A stretch of 5,948 bases of DNA from CAUPWF01 sp964367685 (GCA_964367685.1 CAYIYM010000060.1:1-5948); one strand, 5' to 3'. Shown: positions 1 to 5,816, counted from the stretch's first letter. Numbers and translations are program-made. The notes: generated by a model not told the origin, from the sequence alone.

Positions 1-2
1 AT

Positions 3-104
3 TCCCACATCATTTCCTTTTCATCTAGTTTTAGTTCTTTTTCTCCTTTAATGTTTGTGAATGAGAATATGGTACTAAAGACCTTCGGGAAGGTTGTAGG
101 TTAA
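3..104 (+). CDS. C-terminal end of an unidentified ORF (partial, runs off the left edge)
   Basis: The frame is open from the window start to a TAA at 102-104. Its last 14 residues read NENMVLKTFGKVVG. The gene is not recognised. The coding claim rests on comparison with 141-185, which encodes nearly the same tail in the same frame with mostly synonymous changes. The stretch before about position 42 is Ser/Phe-rich and pyrimidine-rich, so it could be chance reading rather than protein. An ATG at 51 would give a 17-aa peptide, but the sequence before it is pyrimidine-rich and has no ribosome binding site. I therefore favour a C-terminal fragment over a small peptide gene. Confidence 0.4.
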   Translation, partial: SHIISFSSSFSSFSPLMFVNENMVLKTFGKVVG

Positions 105-185
105 ATTTCATTGAATAAGAATTATGCACCCATATCAATAAATGAAAATATAACATTTAAAACCTTTGGAAAAGTGGTCGGATAA
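60..185 (+). repeat. Tandem imperfect direct repeat, 45-bp copies 81 bp apart
   Basis: Copies at 60-104 and 141-185 match at 32 of 45 positions by my own hand alignment. In the last eight codons before the stop (K T F G K V V G), seven differ between copies and every change is at the third position and silent. That pattern means the copies diverged while the protein sequence was conserved. They were not produced by a recent slippage duplication. Confidence 0.65.
105..185 (+). pseudogene. Second, diverged copy of the same gene 3' end
   Basis: In the same frame as the preceding ORF and directly after its stop, this stretch reads to NENITFKTFGKVVG and a TAA at 183-185. A Pro-containing segment before it (YAPISI versus FSPLMFV in the first copy) suggests that the homology extends about 20 residues. 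No ATG and no convincing ribosome binding site lie inside; TTG at 111 is the only candidate start. It therefore looks like a gene-end remnant rather than an independent gene. Because both copies carry the stop at the homologous position, this is a duplicated 3' end and not an internal protein repeat. Confidence 0.4.
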
Positions 186-202
186 ACAAGATAAATTAAA
201 AT

Positions 203-209
203 GGAAGGA
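203..209 (+). promoter_or_regulatory. Ribosome binding site of the XRE regulator
   Basis: GGAAGGA ends seven bases before the ATG at 217. This decides the start in favour of 217 over an in-frame TTG at 166, which overlaps the upstream repeat copy and has no Shine-Dalgarno sequence. Confidence 0.75.
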
Positions 210-216
210 AATCACA

Positions 217-420
217 ATGGCTGTTGCAACTCGATTGAAAGAAGAACGTATAAAAAGAAATATAAAACAAGAAGAGCTCGCCCTAGCCATTGATATTCAC
301 CCTAAAAGCTTAGGACGAATTGAACGGGGTGAGCGAACTCCTTCTGTTGAAACTGCATTAAGGCTTGCTCGATATTTAGAGTGTTCCGTGGAAAGACTTT
401 TTTCAGAAATAGAGTCATAA
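217..420 (+). CDS. Small XRE/Cro-CI family helix-turn-helix regulator
   Basis: This 67-aa protein is essentially one HTH domain with no sensor or oligomerisation extension. Helices are visible around residues 3-14 (TRLKEERIKRN), 17-25 (KQEELALAI), a recognition region at 28-37 (HPKSLGRIER), then GERTPS and a C-terminal helix pair ending SVERLFSEIES. This is the usual layout of minimal XRE regulators, which bind operators as dimers. It is the only well-supported plus-strand gene and converges on the minus-strand operon, its stop lying seven bases from the last minus-strand stop. Whether it controls that operon cannot be seen, because the operon promoter is off the right edge. Small regulators of this type are common in mobile elements and toxin or peptide loci. 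The family call is firm; the target is unknown. Confidence 0.9.
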   Translation: MAVATRLKEERIKRNIKQEELALAIDIHPKSLGRIERGERTPSVETALRLARYLECSVERLFSEIES

Positions 421-427
421 TGATAAA

Positions 428-762
428 TCATAGTTTTTTAGAAAGTTCCATCACCGCAAAAAGTGCCACTCTTTCTTGATCGTTAGCTGTAAAATCTTTA
501 CCTTTGTAATCCGAAAATTCTGTATCATACGTTGAATCTGAAAACAAAGAATTTTTTCAGTTAAATTAGTTTTCTTGAAGAAGCTAGCGAAATCACAATT
601 ATAAATTTCAGTGTTCTTAAACACTTCTTCAACATCACGATTAAACATATTTTCACTCTTAGTCATCAAGTTATTCTTATTATAACTCATACCGCTGTAC
701 GGAATATTAAACTCACTTTGCTTATTATATCTAAACATCAATCTATAACAATATCTTAACAT
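428..762 (-). pseudogene. Small unidentified ORF broken by a -1 frameshift
   Basis: From ATG 762 one frame reads MLRYCYRLMFRYNKQSEF onward through an Asn/Lys-rich segment to ...KKTNLTEK at the T run 552-557 (A run on the minus strand). Continuing in that frame gives an unconvincing basic tail that stops at 451. Stepping back one base in the A run instead gives a protein-like C-terminus, NSLFSDSTYDTEFSD to ERVALFAVMELSKKL, with its stop at 428-430. The joined product would be about 111 aa. AGGTGG at 774-779 precedes ATG 762 by 11 bases. GTG 777 in the same frame is the alternative start. The gene follows the S8 peptidase by about 40 bases and is probably its operon partner. No domain is recognised. 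The lesion may be real or a homopolymer sequencing error. Confidence 0.5.
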
Positions 763-801
763 AGTACCATAATCCACCTAATAAACACTCGATTTTCATT
801 A

Positions 802-1812
802 TTAATCTAATATATCAGAATTGTCCAACATGTTTTCTGAAAATATGCTAATAAGAATATCCAAAATCTTTTTTATAGAGTGTCTTCGAAAAAACCTTTT
901 AATTTGCCCATCATATTCATATATTGTTTCATCGTGTTTACGCTCAATAGTAATGTCAGGGGCTTCTAACCACTCTATACAACCTTGTGAAAATATAATG
1001 TCTACAGCTGCAATTGACTCCGTATAAAAATATAAATCCTCACCATTTCTGTATTCTGTATACATTAAACCTTCTAATTGATATGTATTACTCAAATAAC
1101 AAAAGCCCTCTTCCATTTCAGCTTTATCAAATCTCACGTCTTTTATTCTCACATATGGAATCTGAAGTATTTCTAATTGCAAATTAGGATTAACACAAAT
1201 TTCCTTTTTATGTGAGATGTTATTGAGCAATTCTTCTTTACTTATTCCTGTTTTCCAATACTTAATCAGAAACCCAATCGCAACTGGAACTACAAAACTA
1301 TTACCAACCATTAATTTTTTAACTTCTTTAGGAATCATTTGCAATTCTCTATAATCTACAATTAAATCTACTCCTCTTTCATTCTCTCTCGCACGATATA
1401 TCTGAGGGATTTTCAAATTACTTTCAATATTTGCTTCAACACCTATTACGCTAGGTAATGAAGCAGGAATTGTAACATATCCCTGGTTATTAACAGCCGC
1501 AACAATCATAACATTTTGGTTCCTTAACCGATCTATAATCGCTTTCACTATCAATGCATCTGAGAGTTTTATTGAACCAATACTAAGACTAACAAAAATA
1601 GGATTTAATTCTATGCATTGCTCTAATGCATCAACTAGTTGATAAATATTTGCTTTTTCCATACTATCCTTATCTATTTCCAATGTTATGATGTCAATCT
1701 CATTATTTGTGCATTGAATAAGTAATTGCTCACACAACTCTATATGTGAATAATATTCATTATCTAAAATGCCACTATCGATTAAGACTATACATCTTTT
1801 ATTAGATTTCAT
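802..1812 (-). CDS. Compact subtilisin-like (S8) serine peptidase, cytoplasmic
   Basis: This 336-aa protein has a degenerate but recognisable subtilase core at about residues 6-185. The catalytic Asp is in CIVLIDSGI (D12). VSLSIGS (74-80) matches the INMSLG strand. AAVNNQG (105-111) matches AAxGNEG and keeps the oxyanion Asn (N109). PASLPSVIGVEA (116-127) matches the YPASxPxVIxVGA segment. The Ser motif is GNSFVVPVAIG (170-180, S172) in place of GTSMAxPHVAG. The HGTHVAG motif is absent; H23 in YYSH is the only nearby His and lies just 11 residues after D12, so the triad is uncertain. No signal peptide or prodomain is visible. Residues 190-336 form an unrecognised, aromatic-rich C-terminal region. 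The start is set by GGAAAGGGAG at 1820-1829, seven bases from ATG 1812, overlapping the exporter's 3' end by 11 nt. The inferred role is peptide leader removal or maturation, comparable to intracellular LanP proteases. A catalytically weakened scaffold is the alternative. Confidence 0.8.
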   Translation of the reverse strand: MKSNKRCIVLIDSGILDNEYYSHIELCEQLLIQCTNNEIDIITLEIDKDSMEKANIYQLVDALEQCIELNPIFVSLSIGSIKLSDALIVKAIIDRLRNQNVMIVAAVNNQGYVTIPASLPSVIGVEANIESNLKIPQIYRARENERGVDLIVDYRELQMIPKEVKKLMVGNSFVVPVAIGFLIKYWKTGISKEELLNNISHKKEICVNPNLQLEILQIPYVRIKDVRFDKAEMEEGFCYLSNTYQLEGLMYTEYRNGEDLYFYTESIAAVDIIFSQGCIEWLEAPDITIERKHDETIYEYDGQIKRFFRRHSIKKILDILISIFSENMLDNSDILD

Positions 1813-3394
1813 TCTCAAACTCCCTTTCCTCAATTTCTTTTAATACTCCGAATTCTAATTTAAATATTCGATCCACATTATATAGTTCTTCATACTTATG
1901 AGTAACTACAATAACTGTTTTTTTATGTAATTCATTTTTTAAAATAAAATTCCAAATTTCATAAAAATCAACATCACACCCAGCAGTCGCTTCATCTAGT
2001 ATATAGATGTCTCCTGCCTTCAATAAAGCCCTCGCAATAGCAATTTTTTGTATTTCACCACCAGATAAATTGCTTCCGTTAACACTTATTATATGTTGAT
2101 AAGTGTCCTTTAATTTCTCTATAAAACTATCTGCCCCACATTTTTTACATACTTCTATCACATCTTGCAGCTGGTTGCATTCAGATAATTCTATATTCTT
2201 CTGTATTGTTGTCTGAAACAAATGAATGTTTTGTGAAATTACAGAAATTTTATCTCTTATATTTTCTATTTCACATTGTGAATATGGTCTATCTTCTATG
2301 AATATTTCTCCAGATTGTGGAATTATTAATCCTGTAATTAAATTAAGGAGTGTTGATTTTCCTGAACCATTCCCACCTATAATACCAATCTTTTCGCCTC
2401 TATATATTTTTAGATTTACATTTTTTAGAACTTGATTCTCAATCGAATAAGAAAAACAGAGATTTTTTAATTCTAATATAATTTCTTTTTCCTTATCATA
2501 TTCTTCATTTCTACTTATTGTTGACTTAATGTCTTCTTCTTGATCCAAAAATTCAAAAAAACGTTCTGCTGAAGGTATTATTTCTGCAAATAAATATTTA
2601 ACATTCATTAAAAAGTTAATAGGTGAAATCACCATACTACTATAAGTTATAAAAGCGAATGCACTTCCTAACGTAAAGTCGCCTTTTACAATTAAATAAC
2701 CTGCGCAAATATACAAAACTGAATTTAATATTAAATCTAGCACTTCATCTACCAAGGAATTGCATTCATTTAATAATTGATTGCGTAGATTAATATAAAT
2801 AACATCTTCTTCTATTTTTTTGTATTCTTTTAATTTATAAGTTAATAAGTTCCAAAGTTTTATCTCTCTAATCCCTGATAATTGATCGCCTAACCAACTA
2901 TATGTTGTTCTATTAATCTCCATCCACTGCTTAAATTTCTCTTCTTTAATACGTGATAATATAAAAGTTAATAGATAGCGAATTGGTATACACAATATAA
3001 TTAAAAGTGTTAGCTCTTTTTGTATCAATAGTAATCCTACTAATCCTGAGCCAATTTGTAAAATACATAGTATCGAAAACAAGGTTGTAGTATTTACAAT
3101 ACTTGCAATTTGCTCTATATCAGTGTAAACCATCTTTAGAATCTCATTGCTATTCTTTTTTTCATAATACGTAATAGGAAGTCTAATAAATTTTGTAAAC
3201 GCTGTCATCTTCATATCTAATTGAATTTGATTATTTAATCTAATAAAATTGATATTTAATAAAACCTGAACTATGTGCCTAATAATACCTACTATAAAGA
3301 ATATTAATGTCCACAAAACTATTTCATCCATATCTCCATTTGACATACCTTCATCTGTTATTTGCTTAATAATTAAAGGTTGCAGAAAAACCAT
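1802..3394 (-). CDS. Type I ABC exporter (TMD-NBD), 5' end cut off by a nonsense codon
   Basis: This half-size exporter would act as a homodimer in the membrane, driving ATP-dependent export, here probably of a peptide. Numbered from ATG 3394 (530 aa), helices cover the start (rest of TM1), about 26-48, 103-124, 128-147, 219-236 and 243-262. The NBD has Walker A GGNGSGKST (340-348), Q-loop Q388, signature LSGGE (443-447), Walker B IYILDE with E468, and H-loop H499, all intact. There is no N-terminal C39 peptidase domain, so leader cleavage would need another enzyme; the adjacent S8 peptidase is the obvious candidate. The natural start is almost certainly upstream at 3505, giving about 567 aa, but a TAA at 3443-3445 interrupts that frame. 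ATG 3394 lies inside TM1 and has no ribosome binding site. As written, the gene is probably weakly expressed or non-functional. Confidence 0.85.
   Translation of the reverse strand: MVFLQPLIIKQITDEGMSNGDMDEIVLWTLIFFIVGIIRHIVQVLLNINFIRLNNQIQLDMKMTAFTKFIRLPITYYEKKNSNEILKMVYTDIEQIASIVNTTTLFSILCILQIGSGLVGLLLIQKELTLLIILCIPIRYLLTFILSRIKEEKFKQWMEINRTTYSWLGDQLSGIREIKLWNLLTYKLKEYKKIEEDVIYINLRNQLLNECNSLVDEVLDLILNSVLYICAGYLIVKGDFTLGSAFAFITYSSMVISPINFLMNVKYLFAEIIPSAERFFEFLDQEEDIKSTISRNEEYDKEKEIILELKNLCFSYSIENQVLKNVNLKIYRGEKIGIIGGNGSGKSTLLNLITGLIIPQSGEIFIEDRPYSQCEIENIRDKISVISQNIHLFQTTIQKNIELSECNQLQDVIEVCKKCGADSFIEKLKDTYQHIISVNGSNLSGGEIQKIAIARALLKAGDIYILDEATAGCDVDFYEIWNFILKNELHKKTVIVVTHKYEELYNVDRIFKLEFGVLKEIEEREFENEI
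1820..1829 (-). promoter_or_regulatory. Ribosome binding site of the S8 peptidase
   Basis: The minus strand reads GGAAAGGGAG, seven bases before ATG 1812 and inside the last codons of the exporter gene. It rules out the in-frame TTG at 1833 and implies translational coupling between exporter and protease. Confidence 0.75.
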
Positions 3395-3432
3395 AACCGC
3401 TACTATGATTAACCATAATACAGTGATTGGTA

Positions 3433-3444
3433 TTTTTTTTTTTT
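3433..3444 (-). repeat. Homopolymer run of 12 A (T on the plus strand)
   Basis: Twelve identical bases lie at the start of the exporter coding region, encoding the second and third bases of the TAA and then KKK. It is a likely slippage and sequencing-error site. A change in run length alone would not remove the TAA, because the stop begins at the T just before the run. Confidence 0.9.
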
Positions 3445-3505
3445 ACTTTAACATTAAACTGAATAATCTTCTTAAAAGTTCTTTATTATTTTTTATTATT
3501 TTCAT
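3443..3505 (-). pseudogene. Detached N-terminal segment of the ABC exporter, ending in TAA
   Basis: From ATG 3505, 20 codons in the exporter frame encode a typical exporter N-terminus with the elbow helix KELLRRLFSLMLK, then a TAA at 3443-3445. The frame continues without any shift as KKKIPITVLWLIIVAV and on into the 3394 ORF. Reading the stop as a Tyr codon (TAT or TAC) would give LMLKYKKKIPI, a normal elbow-to-TM1 junction. The ATG overlaps the end of the ATPase gene by 20 nt, which fits the coupled layout of this operon. The ribosome binding site is poor (GAAAG about ten bases away), so coupling to the ATPase gene is likely. Confidence 0.75.
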
Positions 3506-4148
3506 TCCCTTTAATCTTTCGCAAAGTTCCTTTATCCATCTCACAAATAGTATCACAAATATATTCTATTTCCATAATATTGTGATCTACTAAAATAATT
3601 GTTTTCCCTTTTCTTCGTAACTCTAAAATCAATTCACAAATATCTTTTGCTCCTTGTTTGTCTAATCCATTAAAAGGTTCATCTAGTATTAATATATTGG
3701 GATCTTCCATAATTGCCTGCGCAATTCCCAGTCTTTCTCTCATCCCCAAAGAATATTGACTCACTGGTTTTTTGGAATTTGAATCTAATCCAACACGCTG
3801 CATTGCTTCTCGTATCACTTGATCATCTATTTTATTCTGTAAAGATGCTAACTTTTTCAAATTCTTAAAGCCACTCAAATGTGGTAAAAATCCTGGATTT
3901 TCAATAATCATCCCTAATGATTCCGGAAAATCTATCTCTGTTCCAATCTTCTTCTCCTCCACAAATATATTCCCACTATCGGGTTGTAGAAATCCGCAAA
4001 TACATTTAAACAACACAGTTTTTCCCGAACCGTTAAAACCTATAATTCCATGAATTTTACCCGCCTCAAACTCATGAGAGATTTCATTTAATACTCTTTC
4101 ATACTTAAATGATTTTGTGATTTTTTCTAATTTTATAGCCACATTCAT
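3486..4148 (-). CDS. ABC ATPase of a LanF/BcrA-like efflux or immunity transporter
   Basis: This 220-aa stand-alone nucleotide-binding protein would energise the two permeases encoded just upstream. Motifs in order are Walker A GFNGSGKT (37-44), signature SLGMRERL (133-140, a divergent form of LSGGQ), Walker B ILILDE (152-157, E157) and H-loop VDHN (H189). At the Q-loop position the sequence is MIIENPGF, with E83 where most ABC ATPases have Gln. A Glu there is the E-loop described for lantibiotic immunity ATPases (LanF). The start is fixed by GAAAGGGGAG at 4155-4164, six bases from ATG 4148. The upstream permease ends 15 bases earlier, and the exporter ATG lies 20 nt inside this gene's end. 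A general drug or peptide efflux ATPase of the CcmA/BcrA type is the main alternative to a strict LanF role. Confidence 0.9.
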   Translation of the reverse strand: MNVAIKLEKITKSFKYERVLNEISHEFEAGKIHGIIGFNGSGKTVLFKCICGFLQPDSGNIFVEEKKIGTEIDFPESLGMIIENPGFLPHLSGFKNLKKLASLQNKIDDQVIREAMQRVGLDSNSKKPVSQYSLGMRERLGIAQAIMEDPNILILDEPFNGLDKQGAKDICELILELRRKGKTIILVDHNIMEIEYICDTICEMDKGTLRKIKGNENNKK

Positions 4149-4154
4149 TCTGCA

Positions 4155-4164
4155 CTCCCCTTTC
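4155..4164 (-). promoter_or_regulatory. Ribosome binding site of the ABC ATPase
   Basis: The minus strand reads GAAAGGGGAG, six bases before ATG 4148, and overlaps the stop codon of the preceding permease. This confirms the ATPase start. Confidence 0.7.
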
Positions 4165-5063
4165 TAGTTACCTTCTATCTGCGTAAAAGAAAAATTATAC
4201 TTTTTCATCTTTCTTCCTGCACCAAACAACAGACCAGTAATCATAATCAAAAAAATCACCACACTCATCCATATTCTTGGTAAATAGTCGTAACCAAAAT
4301 TATGCATATAGTAAGTTGCATGATTCAGCGGTGATAACCATCCGCACAATAAATTCGCCTTGTATTCCAATTCCCCCGTTAAGTTGAATGCTTTTTGAAA
4401 AATCACTGGATTCAGAAGTACTCCATAAATATTCAAAGAAATTACTCCTAGCACTCCAACCATTTTGTTTTTTGTCAAATTAAAAAATAGCATAATGGAG
4501 GTAATCAAAAGCGAATAACATAGTAGCAACAAAAACACGACTATCCCGCACTGATATGGGGTTGTCATTTCCATGGCTTTGATTGATGCAGGCAATGCAA
4601 TTTCATTCCCTATTTGAGAATATCCAATTATAGCACCTGTCTCACTCCACATATTCCCTACGAAAGAGCGTGGTGCTGCTAATATACATTCCACAATTAA
4701 TAAGAATAATGCATATATGAACGTTGCTATTACAACATATAGAACCTGTCCAGCTAACCATAATTTACGTGTTGTCCGTATCAAGGAATATGGAGTTGCC
4801 GTTGTAATAAAGGGCATGTCACTAAATAACATAATCAGTAAAAGTGAAGAAATCATTACCGAATCCGCATCCCCAAATGTCCAGATAAAAGGTTCTAAAA
4901 TCTGCATATAGGTGCCATAAGTTTGAGAAAAAGTAATTGCTTGATTAGAAAGCATTAAACAAAGTACAAAAGCTAGTATAAATGTCAACCAAACTCTAGG
5001 GCTATTTCTCCACCCTGAAAAGTTATTACAGCTAATTTTCCAAATCTGTTTCATTTTATACAT
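4164..5063 (-). CDS. ABC-2 type permease, second membrane subunit
   Basis: This 299-aa integral membrane protein has six predicted hydrophobic segments at about 24-43, 68-84, 102-129, 172-196, 202-220 and 264-283, the usual count for ABC-2/LanE-G permeases. It has a short cytoplasmic N-terminus (KQIWKISCNNFSGWRNSPR) and a basic C-terminus (GRKMKKYNFSF). The polar stretch after the second segment (PYSLIRTTRKLW) is where a coupling helix contacting the ATPase would be expected. An AGGAGG seven bases before ATG 5063 sets the start, although an in-frame TTG (5069) and ATG (5054) also exist. The gene overlaps the previous permease by 8 nt and is followed by the ATPase. The family call comes from topology and neighbours; sequence motifs in this group are weak. 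Together with the 248-aa permease it would form a heterodimeric channel. Confidence 0.75.
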   Translation of the reverse strand: MYKMKQIWKISCNNFSGWRNSPRVWLTFILAFVLCLMLSNQAITFSQTYGTYMQILEPFIWTFGDADSVMISSLLLIMLFSDMPFITTATPYSLIRTTRKLWLAGQVLYVVIATFIYALFLLIVECILAAPRSFVGNMWSETGAIIGYSQIGNEIALPASIKAMEMTTPYQCGIVVFLLLLCYSLLITSIMLFFNLTKNKMVGVLGVISLNIYGVLLNPVIFQKAFNLTGELEYKANLLCGWLSPLNHATYYMHNFGYDYLPRIWMSVVIFLIMITGLLFGAGRKMKKYNFSFTQIEGN

Positions 5064-5802
5064 TTGCAAGCCTCCTTTTTATGACTCCCTTATAGAAGTA
5101 ACCAGTAAGTATCAAGAGCACACATAGAATACCAACACAAACATAACTCTGATAAAAGATTGGTGTCGCCCAATATCTTGGGCTTAAAATTGGAAGTTCT
5201 CTATAATAACGACTTTGAAAAACAGTTAAAACATAGTATAAAATAAATGGAACTACAAATGACATATGTCGATTTCTAGCACACACTGCTGCGAATGAAC
5301 CAATGACAGCCCAAAGACCTCCATTAAAAAAATGTCTCAAAATATCTTGTGCGATTGTAGTCATGCTTAAAAATATATTAACCTCTTCAACCTCTCCTTT
5401 TCCTGCTAATAATCCAATACAGATCCCCCCAAATATGATAATGGAGAAGAACGCCATCAATCCACCTGATAGAAAGGTTGTTATATATTTACTACTAATA
5501 TATTCTTTTTTCCCTGAACGGCAATAACTAAACAATACAAATCGGCTCCTCAGCTCATCTTCTACCATTCCTCCTGCTGCCAGCGGAACCACAATCGTAA
5601 TAACCATCAGCACATATTCCGAAAATAAACAGTATCGAAACAAACTAAACCACAGAGGCTCAATACTATGACTTGTATCAGCTAACTCTTGATAGTATGG
5701 GTATCCCACTACGATCAGTGTTATGATAATTGGTATCATACAAGCAAAAAATCTTATATTTAGAATTCCTGTTTTCAAATCAGATATTAGAACTCGTCTC
5801 AT
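5056..5802 (-). CDS. ABC-2 type permease, first membrane subunit
   Basis: This 248-aa membrane protein has hydrophobic segments at about 18-36, 62-80, 106-134, 160-175, 178-195 and 216-237. Between the second and third is EDELRSRFVLFSYCRSGKKEYISSKY (described by its two halves, EDELRSRFVLFSY and CRSGKKEYISSKY), the pattern of an ABC-2 coupling region (acidic pair, then basic Ser/Lys-rich turn before the next helix). It matches LanE/LanG-like permeases in size and topology. The start is ATG 5802 with AAAGGAAG six bases upstream. The preceding ORF ends 27 bases before it, which suggests the same transcript. The gene's end overlaps the second permease by 8 nt, so the two subunits are probably made in equal amounts. 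Its likely role is toxin or peptide removal from the membrane together with the E-loop ATPase; a generic efflux pump is possible. Confidence 0.75.
   Translation of the reverse strand: MRRVLISDLKTGILNIRFFACMIPIIITLIVVGYPYYQELADTSHSIEPLWFSLFRYCLFSEYVLMVITIVVPLAAGGMVEDELRSRFVLFSYCRSGKKEYISSKYITTFLSGGLMAFFSIIIFGGICIGLLAGKGEVEEVNIFLSMTTIAQDILRHFFNGGLWAVIGSFAAVCARNRHMSFVVPFILYYVLTVFQSRYYRELPILSPRYWATPIFYQSYVCVGILCVLLILTGYFYKGVIKRRLANV
5071..5077 (-). promoter_or_regulatory. Ribosome binding site of the second permease
   Basis: The minus strand reads AAGGAGG, a near-perfect Shine-Dalgarno sequence, seven bases before ATG 5063. It lies within the last codons (Arg-Arg) of the preceding permease and selects ATG 5063 over TTG 5069 and ATG 5054. 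Confidence 0.8.
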
Positions 5803-5808
5803 CTACTG

Positions 5809-5816
5809 CTTCCTTT
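5809..5816 (-). promoter_or_regulatory. Ribosome binding site of the first permease
   Basis: The minus strand reads AAAGGAAG, six bases before ATG 5802, in the 27-base gap after the preceding stop codon. Confidence 0.7.

Noticed and set aside
51..104. A 17-aa signalling peptide gene (MFVNENMVLKTFGKVVG) paired with the XRE regulator
   Set aside because: The sequence before ATG 51 is pyrimidine-rich with no Shine-Dalgarno sequence, the frame is open to the window edge, and the second copy has no ATG.
94..154. Sigma-A promoter for the XRE regulator
   Set aside because: TTGAAT at 111 and several TA-rich hexamers exist, but none gives a good -10 at about 17 bp spacing; in AT-rich DNA this is expected by chance.
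166..216. Longer form of the XRE regulator starting at TTG 166
   Set aside because: It overlaps the second repeat copy and lacks a ribosome binding site, while ATG 217 has AAGGA at ideal spacing and starts exactly at the family's usual N-terminus.
420..442. Bidirectional terminator between the convergent genes
   Set aside because: ATGATAAATCAT followed by a T run looks suggestive, but the stem is only 4-5 AT-rich pairs with a two- to four-base loop, too weak to call.
550..561. Programmed -1 frameshifting in the small last gene
   Set aside because: The zero frame is ACT GAA AAA ATT. Slipping back one base does not keep tRNA pairing at both codons (ATT versus AAT), so it is not a standard slippery heptamer. 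A lesion or error is more likely.
821..1027. Plus-strand ORF of 68 aa
   Set aside because: It lies antisense inside the subtilase gene and has no ribosome binding site or recognisable domain.
2226..2435. Plus-strand ORF of 69 aa
   Set aside because: It is the complement of the conserved exporter NBD region around Walker A, so it is a shadow.
3433..3445. Phase variation of the exporter through the A12 run
   Set aside because: The TAA starts at the T before the run and is in frame from ATG 3505 whatever the run length, so slippage could not switch the gene on.
1802..3505. C39 peptidase-containing bacteriocin transporter
   Set aside because: Even with the full start at 3505 only about 40 residues precede the end of TM1, so there is no room for the roughly 130-residue C39 domain.
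3273..3593. Plus-strand ORF of 106 aa across the exporter/ATPase junction
   Set aside because: It is antisense to the exporter N-terminus and ATPase C-terminus, rich in Ile/Asn/Phe from AT-rich complement, and has no ribosome binding site.
4717..5527. Plus-strand ORFs at 4717-4911 and 5303-5527
   Set aside because: Both are antisense to well-supported membrane protein genes and show no domain or start signal.
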